Assembly: GCF_017358165.1 (NCBI RefSeq)
Contig: NZ_CP071446.1
Location: 1,364,001 to 1,428,000, forward strand
Source: Thermosipho ferrireducens
GTDB lineage: Bacteria; Thermotogota; Thermotogae; Thermotogales; Fervidobacteriaceae
Direction of reading: 5' to 3'
Length of the DNA: 64,000 bases
Below, piece by piece: positions 46,395 to 55,714 of this stretch. The notes beneath the pieces are model-generated. The model saw nothing but the letters and a program-made list of their open reading frames with translations, was not told the origin of the DNA and did not search any database. The position numbers and the translations under genes are program-made. Within the stretch, counting starts at the first letter, position 1. Each line of letters begins with the position of its first letter.

Positions 46395-47879
46395 ATGCCG
46401 AAATTAAGTGTCCAATACCGTATAATATCGAACAACTTAGGACTGCTATTGATGCTCTATCCCATAATTCTTCTTTCTCCAATTTTTTTTGTCTCCTTTT
46501 ATCCTGAAGAAATGAAAAATATTTTTGGTTTTATACTTCCGGCTGTTTTTTCATTTGTGATGGGATTTCTTTTATGGAAGGCGTCGAAACTGAAATCTTC
46601 TCCAACTGTTACTGTACGTGAAGGTGCAGTTATTGTATTTTTTACGTGGTTGTTTGTTATATTATTTGGAGCATTTCCTTTTATTTTTATAGAAGGTCTT
46701 ACCTTTTCTCAGGCAATATTTGAAGCAACAAGTGGTTTTACTACTACTGGATTGACGATGTTTACTGATGTAGAAAAAGTTTCCAGGCTTATTTTGTTTT
46801 GGAGAAGTATTATGCAATTCATAGGTGGCGCGGGTTTTGCGTTAATTATGATGGGTTCGGTTATAGGTCCTAAGGGATTCGGTTTATATCATGCGGAAGG
46901 TCGTGTCGATAATATTGCGCCTAACATAAAAAGATCTGCTCAAATAATAGCTTTAATATATGTAGTGTATGCGGTATTTGGAATAATAGCCCTTGATATA
47001 GCTGGTATGCCACTATTTGATGCCTTTAATCATGCTTTAACGGCATTAGCTACAGGCGGTTTTTCTGTGCGGAATGGAAGTATAGGCGATTACAAAAATC
47101 TATCTGTTGAAATAGTAACTATGATACTTATGTTTCTTGGTGGTACAGGTTTTGGGGTTCATTATACTCTGTGGCGTGGTAACTTTAAATCGCTTGTTAA
47201 AAATGGAGAACCGTGGTTAATGCTTTCTACAATATTTATCACCACAATTGTAATAGCTTTAAATGGTTTGGGCAGGATTTTTGATAGCTTTTCTGAAGGA
47301 ATTCGAGAAGCTGTGTTCCAGACGACTTCTGCACTTACAGGAACAGGTTTTTCAACTGTAGATCTTTCAAATCCCATGTGGTTGAATTTTGGAGTTGCTA
47401 TGTTTATATTAACCTCGTTAATGCTCGCAGGGGGTGGAATGGATTCTACCGCTGGAGGTCTTAAACAGTATCGTATTTGGGTTACAATAAAAGCCTTTTT
47501 GCATTCAATAAAAGAATTTTTACTTCCTTCAAGAACTGTAACAAAATTGGTCGTATGGAAGGGTCAAAACAAAAATTATATTAATAATAGAGATTTAAAG
47601 GAAATTCTGTTAGTTTTTTCTATGTATTTCTTTACGTTTTTTGTTGGAAGTATAATTCTTGCATCTTATGGTTATAATCTTACAGGAGCGATGTTTGAGT
47701 TTTCTTCTGCTATGAATGGTGTAGGATTATCTGTAGGCATTACTTCACCTACAATGCCTATTGGAGCAATGTGGGTTCTAACTATTGCTATGTTTACGGG
47801 AAGATTAGAATTTTTGGTAGTAATTTATGCTATTAGCAAACTCGTAAATGATCTGGTTCAGAAGGCAAGGAGTAGATAA
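46395..47879 (+). CDS. Potassium uptake protein TrkH/KtrB
   Basis: This 494-residue channel-like transporter contains four pore loops: TSGFTTTGLT, ALATGGFS, TSALTGTGFS and SSAMNGVGLS, each with the conserved filter Gly. It takes up K+ with the two regulatory subunits. The ATG at 46395 follows GGGGGAATGAT; a longer reading to 46368 would run through the upstream gene. Confidence 0.92.
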   Translation: MPKLSVQYRIISNNLGLLLMLYPIILLSPIFFVSFYPEEMKNIFGFILPAVFSFVMGFLLWKASKLKSSPTVTVREGAVIVFFTWLFVILFGAFPFIFIEGLTFSQAIFEATSGFTTTGLTMFTDVEKVSRLILFWRSIMQFIGGAGFALIMMGSVIGPKGFGLYHAEGRVDNIAPNIKRSAQIIALIYVVYAVFGIIALDIAGMPLFDAFNHALTALATGGFSVRNGSIGDYKNLSVEIVTMILMFLGGTGFGVHYTLWRGNFKSLVKNGEPWLMLSTIFITTIVIALNGLGRIFDSFSEGIREAVFQTTSALTGTGFSTVDLSNPMWLNFGVAMFILTSLMLAGGGMDSTAGGLKQYRIWVTIKAFLHSIKEFLLPSRTVTKLVVWKGQNKNYINNRDLKEILLVFSMYFFTFFVGSIILASYGYNLTGAMFEFSSAMNGVGLSVGITSPTMPIGAMWVLTIAMFTGRLEFLVVIYAISKLVNDLVQKARSR

Positions 47880-47881
47880 AA

Positions 47882-50473
47882 ATGAAAAGGTTAATTTTAA
47901 TTGCTTTTTTATTGATAACTGTGTTATTGTTTTCCTTTGAATATTCTCTTGATGCTATTTTTGTTCCAGAAAATTATGAAATTACTGCAACTTTAACTAT
48001 GAATCTTCCAGAAGGGGATTACAATTTTTTCCTTCTGCCAAACTATTCTTCAAACAATCCTTATATTCATAGTTTATTTAAAAATAAGGGGACTCGTATA
48101 GAAATAATTTCTGTGAAAGATAAATCAGGCAACAGTCTGGAATTTTCAATAGAGACACCTGAATCAACATGGCTTGGTTCGAAAGATTATAAAAAAGATA
48201 CTCTTTTGAAGGTAACTTCCAGAGGAGAAGGTGTTGTAATACGATTTAATACATATTTTTCAGATGAATTTTTGCCGGATAACTCGGGGAATGATGAAAT
48301 ATTTGTCTGGCGTTTCGGATGGTACCCGTTTCTCGTTAAAAAATTAGATAGTATAGTTCTTTATCCGCATAAATGGAAATTAAGTATCAGATACCCGGAT
48401 GAGTGGATGTTTGTTGGTGGTGGAGTGAAAAATGGTGAAAATTACTATTCTAATGGCTTTTATGCATCCTGTCCTATAGTATTTTTAAAAAAAGATAAGT
48501 TTAAAATATTTAAATTGGAAAGCAAAGAGAATAATCTGATAGTTTATTATAAAAAGGGTCAACAGGGACACGCGGCAAAAGTCGCTGCATTTTTAAATAA
48601 TGTGCTTGCGCATCACGAAAAACTTTTAGGCAAATTGAGATATAAAGAGATAAACGTCATTCAGAGTAATTATCCCGGTTTATGGGGAATGGCAGCAGAT
48701 GGAATTTTCCTTTTGGGAGATGGTTTTTTTACAACGTCAGATCTATGGATTCCAGGCGTTCTTGACCCTGCTTCGTATTATGTTATTGCCCATGAAAGTG
48801 CCCATTTTTGGTATGGTGTAGGAGTTTCAGTTGATTTTATAAAAGACAATTATTTAAGTGAAAGCTTAGCAGATTATATCGCACATATTAGTATGTTTGA
48901 CATGTATAACGAAGATCCATTTTATAATCAGGATGTTCCAGATGTTTTTGTAGATTATATTTATGGTCTACTACCAAAAACATTTTCCGATTATGATCAA
49001 TTGGTTCTTTTAAACACGTATCGTTCTAACGTAAACATTTCTGTTGCTGAAAGTTACAAAGCGCCTTCAAATTTTAGAGCAACGTTTGATTATCAAAAAG
49101 GCAAAAGAGCTTTGTTCTCTCTTGAGACGCTTTTAGGAAAAGAAAATTTGATTAAAAGACTACGGAGGTATTATTTAGAAAACGTTGGCAGTGTTAGCAA
49201 TAGTAAAAAGTTTCTTTCCTATTTTTCCGATGTCGATGATGCCGTGATTAACTCGCTTTTTTATTCGCAAAAACCGTTTGACGCTAAGGCTTATAACACT
49301 GAAAATGGAATTTATATAGATTTAGGCGGGCTAAATATCCCTGTCAAAGTTGTTGTTGAAACGACTGATGGAACTGAAACTTTTGTTGCCACCCAAAGCA
49401 TGTATTTAGATTACAGGAATATTTTACAGGTAAGTGTTGACCCGGATAAAAAAACATTTGATATTGAAAGACATAACAACTATTATCCTGTAAAGTTTGC
49501 TTTACCTTTTGATTTAAATCCTGATTTGTTTGATAACTATTTGCTTTCCGTAAACTTCGAATTTGAAACTCTTAGTTCCACTAATACTATTAACGCCTAT
49601 AATCTGAAATATTCATTGTATTTCAAAGATTATCCAGTTTTTGAAGTAGGGTTAATTTCCAACAATGTGGTAATAGATAATATTTCTTTGTATGATTATG
49701 GAGCGTATTTTAAATATTCTCCGGATTCGTTTACTACTTTTGAAGGAAAATACGAGTTTGGAATTTTAGAAGCAAGTTTTTCCATAGGTATAGCCGAAGA
49801 TATAAATGTTGGTAATTATTCGCCTATTCGTGAGATTAAACATTCTTTTGCCGGAAAATTTTACTATAACTTTTTACAGGATGAAATAGCTGGTATTACT
49901 GGTTATCAATTTAATAATTTACTGAAGTATGGATATTTTACAGGGATTGGATATTCATTTAATTTGGACTCTTATGAGGTACTAAACTCACTGGAAGTTT
50001 TTTTTACGTATTTTTTCGATGTAGAATCTTTGGTAAAGCCTAATTTTTCTCTGGTTGTGGATTATAATTTTGAAGGAAAAAAGATTTTTAAACCATTTGA
50101 ATACGATGTATCGCTTTTGTACAGAAAAAAAAGTGAGGATCCGTTTTTTAACGTAGATTTTTCAACTTATAGTGTAGTAGATGCATTTTTAGGTTTTGCT
50201 TCCATGTTTCCACTTGAAAACAGAATCAATATTTTTAACCTTGCTTCTTTCTCCGGTATAGGTTTTTCTGGAGGATTTCGTTATATAAAAACAAACGACT
50301 TTAATATTCTTGGTGTTCAGGTGTCAGGTGCCATAAAACTTGGGCTGGTCGCTGACACGATGATTAATGTTGTTACAGCGTTTAATATGTATTATTGTAT
50401 GGAAAAAGAAATTTTCACGTTAAGCATGGGAAAAAGCACTGTTGGAATACAGCTGTTTTACACATTAAAATGA
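47882..50473 (+). CDS. M1-like metallopeptidase with C-terminal barrel-like region
   Basis: This 863-residue exported protein has a signal peptide (KRLILIAFLLITVLLFSF). Residues about 30-460 resemble M1 aminopeptidases: H304-E-S-A-H308 and Glu327 fit HEXXH-X18-E. The usual GxMEN substrate motif is replaced by GMAAD at 269-273, so the peptidase activity is doubtful. The region after about 540 has alternating beta strands with many Tyr, Phe and Asp and ends VGIQLFYTLK, like an outer-membrane barrel. It follows trkH by 2 bases. Confidence 0.75.
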   Translation: MKRLILIAFLLITVLLFSFEYSLDAIFVPENYEITATLTMNLPEGDYNFFLLPNYSSNNPYIHSLFKNKGTRIEIISVKDKSGNSLEFSIETPESTWLGSKDYKKDTLLKVTSRGEGVVIRFNTYFSDEFLPDNSGNDEIFVWRFGWYPFLVKKLDSIVLYPHKWKLSIRYPDEWMFVGGGVKNGENYYSNGFYASCPIVFLKKDKFKIFKLESKENNLIVYYKKGQQGHAAKVAAFLNNVLAHHEKLLGKLRYKEINVIQSNYPGLWGMAADGIFLLGDGFFTTSDLWIPGVLDPASYYVIAHESAHFWYGVGVSVDFIKDNYLSESLADYIAHISMFDMYNEDPFYNQDVPDVFVDYIYGLLPKTFSDYDQLVLLNTYRSNVNISVAESYKAPSNFRATFDYQKGKRALFSLETLLGKENLIKRLRRYYLENVGSVSNSKKFLSYFSDVDDAVINSLFYSQKPFDAKAYNTENGIYIDLGGLNIPVKVVVETTDGTETFVATQSMYLDYRNILQVSVDPDKKTFDIERHNNYYPVKFALPFDLNPDLFDNYLLSVNFEFETLSSTNTINAYNLKYSLYFKDYPVFEVGLISNNVVIDNISLYDYGAYFKYSPDSFTTFEGKYEFGILEASFSIGIAEDINVGNYSPIREIKHSFAGKFYYNFLQDEIAGITGYQFNNLLKYGYFTGIGYSFNLDSYEVLNSLEVFFTYFFDVESLVKPNFSLVVDYNFEGKKIFKPFEYDVSLLYRKKSEDPFFNVDFSTYSVVDAFLGFASMFPLENRINIFNLASFSGIGFSGGFRYIKTNDFNILGVQVSGAIKLGLVADTMINVVTAFNMYYCMEKEIFTLSMGKSTVGIQLFYTLK

Positions 50474-50925
50474 AAGGGGTGACAATTTTGCTGTTTGAAA
50501 TTTCTGAAAATGAAAAAGTGGAAATTGCACCCAGTGATTTGATATATTTTTCTGAGACAAGGTACCTAAAAACTCAGAGGAGAATTGTTTTGAATTTTAT
50601 TGAAAGTGAAAAGGTTATTGGATTTGTAACTTTTGATATGAGATATTTTAATAAAAATGCCTACATTACCTACTATCTTTTACCTGAGAAAAGAGGAATG
50701 GGTAAAGGAAAAGAAATGTTGAGAAAGGCGATAGAGTTTGCTTTCAAAGAATTAAATTTGCGACGACTTACTGCAGAAGTTTATGACTATAATGTATCTT
50801 CTAAGAAAGTTCTTGAAAAACTTGGATTCGTAGTTGAGGGTGTTGTCAGAGAAGGTAAATACCACGAAGGTAAATATTATAATATTATAATATACGGACT
50901 TTTAAAAGGAGAATGGAAAATATAA
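50470..50925 (+). CDS. GNAT-family acetyltransferase (RimJ/RimL-like)
   Basis: This 151-residue acetyltransferase has acetyl-CoA motif YYLLPEKRGMGKGKEMLRKAIEFAFKELNLRRLTAEVYDYNVSSKK and the end phrase VLEKLGFVVEGVVREGKYHEGKYY typical of RimJ/RimL proteins. The ATG at 50470 overlaps the preceding stop; a TTG at 50488 lies 7 bases after AGGGGTGA and may be the real start. The substrate is unknown. Confidence 0.85.
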   Translation: MKGVTILLFEISENEKVEIAPSDLIYFSETRYLKTQRRIVLNFIESEKVIGFVTFDMRYFNKNAYITYYLLPEKRGMGKGKEMLRKAIEFAFKELNLRRLTAEVYDYNVSSKKVLEKLGFVVEGVVREGKYHEGKYYNIIIYGLLKGEWKI

Positions 50926-50941
50926 TATCAGGAGGGGGATC

Positions 50942-51418
50942 ATGTGGCTTGTTGTTTCCGATTCCCATGATAATATCTTAAAAATGAAAGAGATAGAGAA
51001 GATTATTGAAAAAGAAAAAATAACTACAGTTTTTCATTGTGGAGATTTTGTTGCTCCATTTGTTTTGCCATATTTGGTAAAAGATGGTGTGAATTTTTTC
51101 GGTGTTTTTGGAAATAACGATGGTGAGAAACTACTGTTATTTCAAAAATCAAATGGAAGAATCAGACCAGGTCCACTTGAAATAACCATAGGAGACTATA
51201 AAATAATGATGATGCATGAACCATACGCTTTAAAATCTATTGAAAAGAGTAATATCTATGATTTTGTCTTTTTTGGTCATACACATGAAATTGTTGAAAG
51301 AAAAGAAGGAGATGCTCTTATTGTGAATCCTGGAGAATCTTCGGGATGGCTCACAGGAGTTTCAACAGTGGCTTTGATTGAGCCTTTAGAAAAGAAGGCT
51401 AAAATAATTAAAATTTAA
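50942..51418 (+). CDS. MJ0936/YfcE-type metallophosphodiesterase
   Basis: This 158-residue metal-dependent phosphodiesterase has the calcineurin-like motifs VVSDSHDN, HCGDFVAP, GNNDGEK, MMHEP and FFGHTHEIVE plus NPGESSG. It matches the small YfcE/MJ0936 family, whose natural substrate is unsettled. The ATG follows AGGAGGGGGATC. Confidence 0.92.
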   Translation: MWLVVSDSHDNILKMKEIEKIIEKEKITTVFHCGDFVAPFVLPYLVKDGVNFFGVFGNNDGEKLLLFQKSNGRIRPGPLEITIGDYKIMMMHEPYALKSIEKSNIYDFVFFGHTHEIVERKEGDALIVNPGESSGWLTGVSTVALIEPLEKKAKIIKI

Positions 51419-51434
51419 TATAAGAGTGAATGCT

Positions 51435-52079
51435 ATGTGTAGAATGTTGGGTTTTTCATTCAAGGACAAACAAAATGTAAATGATTTATTCAAAAATCTT
51501 CAGGATATGGCTCAATTTGGAATAAAAAGTCCACATCCGCATGGAGCTGGAATATTTGCAGTAAATGGAAATGAAATATTATACCATAAATGGGAAAAAC
51601 CAATTTTTGATTTAAAGATTTGTCTTCCTGAATTTGAAATAGGAATAATGCATGCAAGAAAAGCTTCTCCAAATTTTCCTATAACTTATTTGCAACTCCA
51701 TCCATTTATTGATGAAAAAGGAAAGGCTTTCTGTCATAATGGCACAATATACACAGCAAATCGCCAGAATATTTTTAAAAGTGACAGTTTTGACTACTTT
51801 GTAAGTATAAAAGATTTTGAAACAATCAAAGAATTAATTCAAAATATTCAAAAATTCAGAGCAGGTCATAAATACACCGGGATAAACTTTTTGATGACAT
51901 TTGATAAAAAGTTATTTGCATACTGCGATTACAAAGAGGATCCTGTGTATTATACTATGTGGTTTTCTGAGAAAGGCGTAGTTTCTTCTGAGAAACTTAA
52001 TGATTTTTTCATTCCTATGAAAAAAGGAGAGCTTATAATATTTGAAAGGGGAAAAATTGTTTTCGATGAAATAATTTGA
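51435..52079 (+). CDS. Class II glutamine amidotransferase domain protein
   Basis: This 214-residue stand-alone glutaminase has Cys2 as nucleophile (MCRMLGFS) and the motif IGIMHARKASPNFP, QLHPFIDEKGKAFCHNGTI typical of the YafJ/EgtC group. The catalytic Cys must be the second residue, which fixes the ATG at 51435. GTG at 51426 is rejected. Its partner or amide acceptor is not encoded in an obvious way nearby. Confidence 0.87.
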   Translation: MCRMLGFSFKDKQNVNDLFKNLQDMAQFGIKSPHPHGAGIFAVNGNEILYHKWEKPIFDLKICLPEFEIGIMHARKASPNFPITYLQLHPFIDEKGKAFCHNGTIYTANRQNIFKSDSFDYFVSIKDFETIKELIQNIQKFRAGHKYTGINFLMTFDKKLFAYCDYKEDPVYYTMWFSEKGVVSSEKLNDFFIPMKKGELIIFERGKIVFDEII

Positions 52080-52113
52080 TGTGTATAAATTTTGTTGTGG
52101 AGGTGAGATTGTA

Positions 52114-52170
52114 ATGAACAGTGAGAGTTTTAGTAGTTACAGCGATGATCCTTTACCAAGACCACCATAG
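52114..52170 (+). CDS. Short leader peptide ORF upstream of corA
   Basis: ATG with TGGAGGTGAGATTGTA upstream opens 18 codons, MNSESFSSYSDDPLPRPP, ending TAG 27 bases before the corA ATG. The tail is acidic and rich in proline (DDPLPRPP). Enterobacterial Mg2+ transporter genes have leader ORFs of similar length, such as mgtL with its acidic/proline stretch, in which translation senses Mg2+ and proline. Here this is an analogy; homology is not shown. Confidence 0.65.
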   Translation: MNSESFSSYSDDPLPRPP

Positions 52171-52197
52171 TGAAATTTAAAAAAGGAGGTAGTAGAC

Positions 52198-53124
52198 ATG
52201 GTAAAATTTTACACAATGAAAGAGAACAAAATTGTTGAGGTTAAACAATTTGTTCCAGGGGCGTTGATTAAAGTAGTAGATCCTTCCGCAGACGAGGTCC
52301 ACATGTTATCCAGCCTTTTACAATTTGACTCTGATTTCATTTATGACTCATTGGATGAAGATGAAAGGGCTCGTATAGAGATAGATGATGATACCGTTTT
52401 ATTAATTTTAAAAATTCCAAGAAAACTTAATGGTGACTCGAAAATTCCGTACAAAACTGTTTCTCTTGGAATAGTCATTGGTCCAAATTATACAGTATTT
52501 TCCATGCGAAATGAAATTGAGTTTATTCAGCATATGATAGACGCCAGCAAATTTGACTTGAATAAGAGAAGCCGGATGATTTTTCAACTTTTTTATACCA
52601 ATGCTAAGGTTTTTCTTGGATACCTTAAAGAGGTAAACAAAACCATAGGTATGATAGAAGAAGAATTGCATAGGTCAATGAAAAATAAAGAACTTGAAGA
52701 GATGATGTATCTGGAAAAAAGTCTCGTTTATTTCACAACTTCTTTGCGTTCGAACGAGATAATGATGGAAAAATTGTTGAGAGGTAACATACTACAAATA
52801 TATGAAGAGGATAAAGATGTGCTTGAAGATGCTATTATAGAAAACAGGCAGGCAATAGAAGTTTCAAATATATACAGTGATATTCTGGCTGGTATGATGG
52901 ATTCTTACGCTTCTGTAATCTCTAACAATCTAAATATAGTAATGAAAATTTTAACAGTTGTTACTATACTTATGCAGATTCCAACTATAATTACGAGTTT
53001 TTACGGAATGAATGTAGGTTTGCCATTACAGAACAATCCTCTTGCCTATCTTCATATAATAACATGGTCTGTGGGAACCATTATCCTGACTCTTATATGG
53101 TTTAAAAGAAAAAAATGGTTGTAG
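52198..53124 (+). CDS. corA: CorA-family magnesium channel
   Basis: This 308-residue protein is a pentameric Mg2+/Co2+ channel. The cytoplasmic funnel domain is followed by two C-terminal membrane helices; the family motif GMN is in FYGMNVGLPLQNNP, and the basic end FKRKKWL matches the cytosolic basic sphincter. The ATG follows AAAAAAGGAGGTAGTAGAC. It ends the operon with a terminator. An ORF of 18 codons precedes it. Confidence 0.95.
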   Translation: MVKFYTMKENKIVEVKQFVPGALIKVVDPSADEVHMLSSLLQFDSDFIYDSLDEDERARIEIDDDTVLLILKIPRKLNGDSKIPYKTVSLGIVIGPNYTVFSMRNEIEFIQHMIDASKFDLNKRSRMIFQLFYTNAKVFLGYLKEVNKTIGMIEEELHRSMKNKELEEMMYLEKSLVYFTTSLRSNEIMMEKLLRGNILQIYEEDKDVLEDAIIENRQAIEVSNIYSDILAGMMDSYASVISNNLNIVMKILTVVTILMQIPTIITSFYGMNVGLPLQNNPLAYLHIITWSVGTIILTLIWFKRKKWL

Positions 53125-53136
53125 AAAGACGAAAAT

Positions 53137-53166
53137 AAAGCCGGGGAAAATCCCCGACTTTTTCTA
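53137..53166. terminator. Rho-independent terminator after corA
   Basis: AAAGCCGGGGA / TCCCCGACTTTTT forms a stem of about nine pairs with an AAA loop and T-run. It lies 12 bases past the corA stop and can end the convergent minus-strand gene as well. Confidence 0.85.
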
Positions 53167-53182
53167 ATTGATCAATCAATAG

Positions 53183-53860
53183 CTATTTTTCCATAGGAGT
53201 GCCTTTAGAACCTTCTTCAAGAACAGAATTAAGTGCTTTGAAAAAGTCTACGCCTTGCTGGCCTAATTTTTTGACTGTATCGCTTACCATTGCCTGAGAT
53301 TCAAGTATAGCGAGTAGATTAGAAGGATCATAGAAGAATAGAACATGAAATTCCACAATATTTCCTTTTCTTACTTCCCAGCTTGCGTATTTCATCGCTC
53401 CACTAACTATAGCTTCTGCTGTGACCTGAGTAACACCCTTGTAAGCTGATACTGCCGTTTCAATAATTTGCTGTTTTTCTTCATCGGATGTGTTTGTTTG
53501 AACACTTTGAAGTTGACCTTCAACAACCTTTCTGAAAGTTTCAACTTTTGCATTTAAAAATTCTGCGATTTTTCCTAAAGCTTGCGTTCTTGCAGCGTTT
53601 TCTGCAATTGACATATTCACGCCACCGCCGACGTTTACGCCTTCAAAAAGGAAAAGTCGTCCCTCTTTGTAAAGTTGTGCAACTTTTGTTTCAAGAGAAT
53701 AATTGATGGTTACATTTTCTGCTTCTTTTGGGATTTTCCATATCCTGTATCCCTGTGCTGTAATGAACTTATCATGTGGCATCAAAAAGAAAATAGCACC
53801 TACCACAAGAGCCGCGGCAACCACTGCTACCCCTATCCATAGAAGTGTGTTTTCACCCAT
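53183..53860 (-). CDS. Membrane-anchored protein, LPP20-like domain
   Basis: This 225-residue protein has one N-terminal membrane helix (LLWIGVAVVAAALVVGAIFFLM) and an extracytoplasmic domain. The phrase AENAARTQALGKIAEFLNAKVETF resembles the helix-turn region of LPP20/FlgT-type lipoproteins. No lipobox Cys is present. The ATG follows GGAGGTGAGATA. It stands just after the radical-SAM cluster but with its own 59-base gap. Function unknown. Confidence 0.65.
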   Translation of the reverse strand: MGENTLLWIGVAVVAAALVVGAIFFLMPHDKFITAQGYRIWKIPKEAENVTINYSLETKVAQLYKEGRLFLFEGVNVGGGVNMSIAENAARTQALGKIAEFLNAKVETFRKVVEGQLQSVQTNTSDEEKQQIIETAVSAYKGVTQVTAEAIVSGAMKYASWEVRKGNIVEFHVLFFYDPSNLLAILESQAMVSDTVKKLGQQGVDFFKALNSVLEEGSKGTPMEK

Positions 53861-53919
53861 TATCTCACCTCCCGCTAACGATTATAACATAATAGTATTA
53901 TTTTTTTACACTATAAATT

Positions 53920-54879
53920 TCACTGGTATGTTTTAAGCGAATTTGTTACCAGTTGATAACCTTCTACTAACTTTTCTGATTTCATAATGTGCTTTTGAAC
54001 ATATTGCCCGCAATTACTACCTATCTTATTTTCTTCAAGCTCACCTATGCTTATAATCACATCGTAATTTTTTAATTGTAATTTCTCAACAAAAGTTTTG
54101 TGAATTATAGGGCTGTTAGATGTAATATCAATATCTGAGTGTAAACCGTTTTCAGTAGAGCTGTAGGTAGGATTTATTGGTGTAATTTTGATTAAAAATT
54201 TATCTGGATCAAAATATTTAAAAATTATTTCAGGCTCAACTATATTTTCTTTTGCCAGGGCAAAATTGAGAGTAACTTTTCTATCGCCATCTTTTACAAA
54301 TTTTTCACCATAATTTGCTATTTGTTTGAAATTCCATTTTTTTACCGGAATTATTTTGTCTCGTTGTTCATTGTCTGTGGAATGTATTGAAAATTGAAGC
54401 TGAAACTTTCCTCTGTAATACTTCTCTTTTATATCCAGCAACATTTCAAAAAACATTTCACTTCCTATGGGAGCTATTGTCGATATTGAAGGCATTAACC
54501 CAGGAGCGTTAACAATATGAGGTAATTCATTTAGAACGTCAATTACTGCCATGTTTAGTGCCGGTTCACCCATTCTTGCAAATTGTATTTTGAACTTTTT
54601 TGCGGGGACATTATACGTGGGGTATCTTTTGGAAATTAGAAACAGGATTTGTTCCATTATTTCATCTTTTGTTAATTTCCCTTTGTAAAAACCACCGGCA
54701 TCACACATTAGGCAACCTATAGGACATCCATTTAACGTAGATATAATCAGAACCCACTTTTCTTCTCGAGGAATGGGAGGTTGTATTGATTCAACGAACT
54801 CTATAATATTTCCCTTTGAAGTTTTACCAAGATAAACGTACGCTATCTCATCTTTTCCGAATCTTTTTAGAATTTCCAT
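53920..54879 (-). CDS. RlmN/Cfr-like radical SAM protein
   Basis: This 319-residue protein follows the RlmN pattern: C52-x3-C56-x2-C59 in GCPIGCLMCDAG, then ARMGEPALN, SISTIAPIG, QFSIHSTDNEQRDKIIPV, KITPINP, and SNCGQY with Cys290 at the place of the methyl-carrying Cys of RlmN. It lacks most of the accessory N-terminal domain, so it is not a plain RlmN. It may methylate an RNA or another molecule. It is the last gene of a five-gene run (recG upstream). Confidence 0.85.
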   Translation of the reverse strand: MEILKRFGKDEIAYVYLGKTSKGNIIEFVESIQPPIPREEKWVLIISTLNGCPIGCLMCDAGGFYKGKLTKDEIMEQILFLISKRYPTYNVPAKKFKIQFARMGEPALNMAVIDVLNELPHIVNAPGLMPSISTIAPIGSEMFFEMLLDIKEKYYRGKFQLQFSIHSTDNEQRDKIIPVKKWNFKQIANYGEKFVKDGDRKVTLNFALAKENIVEPEIIFKYFDPDKFLIKITPINPTYSSTENGLHSDIDITSNSPIIHKTFVEKLQLKNYDVIISIGELEENKIGSNCGQYVQKHIMKSEKLVEGYQLVTNSLKTYQ

Positions 54880-54892
54880 TGTTTAAACCCTC

Positions 54893-55714
54893 CTATGTAC
54901 TCATATTTTTATATTTTTGAATTATTTTCATAGCAATTTTAATGCCATCTCCGATTGCTATTGAAGCCTGACGAATTTCTGGATGTGCCGCATCACCAAC
55001 GACATAGACGCTTTTAGTTTTTACAAAATCCGTATTACCAGTTCTTCCTATTGCAATAAGCATAGAATTAAATTTGTAAGTATTTTTAGATGTTTTTAAA
55101 ATAACGTTATTATTTTCCCGTGTTACTTCTATTATAGGTTCTTCTTCATGATACACAACACCGAGTTTCAAAGCAAGACTCACAAGCCTTTCAAGCGCTC
55201 TTATTTTCTTGCTTCTGTTAAATATATGTACTCTTATTCCTGAAAGTTTTGCTTTTATTGCCCCGTCAAACGCAACATCCCCGGCTCCATATATTGCAAG
55301 GCTGTCAAAACTATCGGGTAAATCTCTGAATTCATACACTATTTTTTTATCGCATAACTCAAATTCCTGAATCCGTTTGGGGTTCGTTCCGCTTGCAATT
55401 ATTATTTCGTCAAATTTATATGAGCTTTTATTTGTTGTTATTGTGGTTTCAGTGACTTTTAAAACTTCTTCGAAAATTATAGGAACATTGTAAAGACTTA
55501 TGTATTTTTTAAACATATTTACTATTGTTTCTCCGCTTGCTGGTTCCATAATTGGAATATTTTCAACTCTCCACGCGTTTGAAATTAATCCTCCAATTGC
55601 TTTTTTTTCAAAAATAGTAACGTTAAAATTGTACCTTTTTAAAAATATTCCAGCGGATATTCCAGCTGGTCCGGCTCCTACTATTCCTATCCTGGGAGCT
55701 GTGAAATGTGCCAT
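54893..55714 (-). CDS. FAD/NAD(P)-dependent oxidoreductase (TrxR-like, no CxxC)
   Basis: This 273-residue flavoprotein has the FAD motif IGIVGAGPAGISAGIFL, the second dinucleotide motif LAIYGAGDVAFDGAIKA and the FAD-end motif VYVVGDAAHPEIRQASIAIGDG. It has the size of a thioredoxin reductase but no CxxC, so it fits ferredoxin/NAD(P)-type reductases. The ATG, 7 bases after GGAGG, overlaps the preceding isochorismatase by 28 bases. Confidence 0.88.
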   Translation of the reverse strand: MAHFTAPRIGIVGAGPAGISAGIFLKRYNFNVTIFEKKAIGGLISNAWRVENIPIMEPASGETIVNMFKKYISLYNVPIIFEEVLKVTETTITTNKSSYKFDEIIIASGTNPKRIQEFELCDKKIVYEFRDLPDSFDSLAIYGAGDVAFDGAIKAKLSGIRVHIFNRSKKIRALERLVSLALKLGVVYHEEEPIIEVTRENNNVILKTSKNTYKFNSMLIAIGRTGNTDFVKTKSVYVVGDAAHPEIRQASIAIGDGIKIAMKIIQKYKNMST

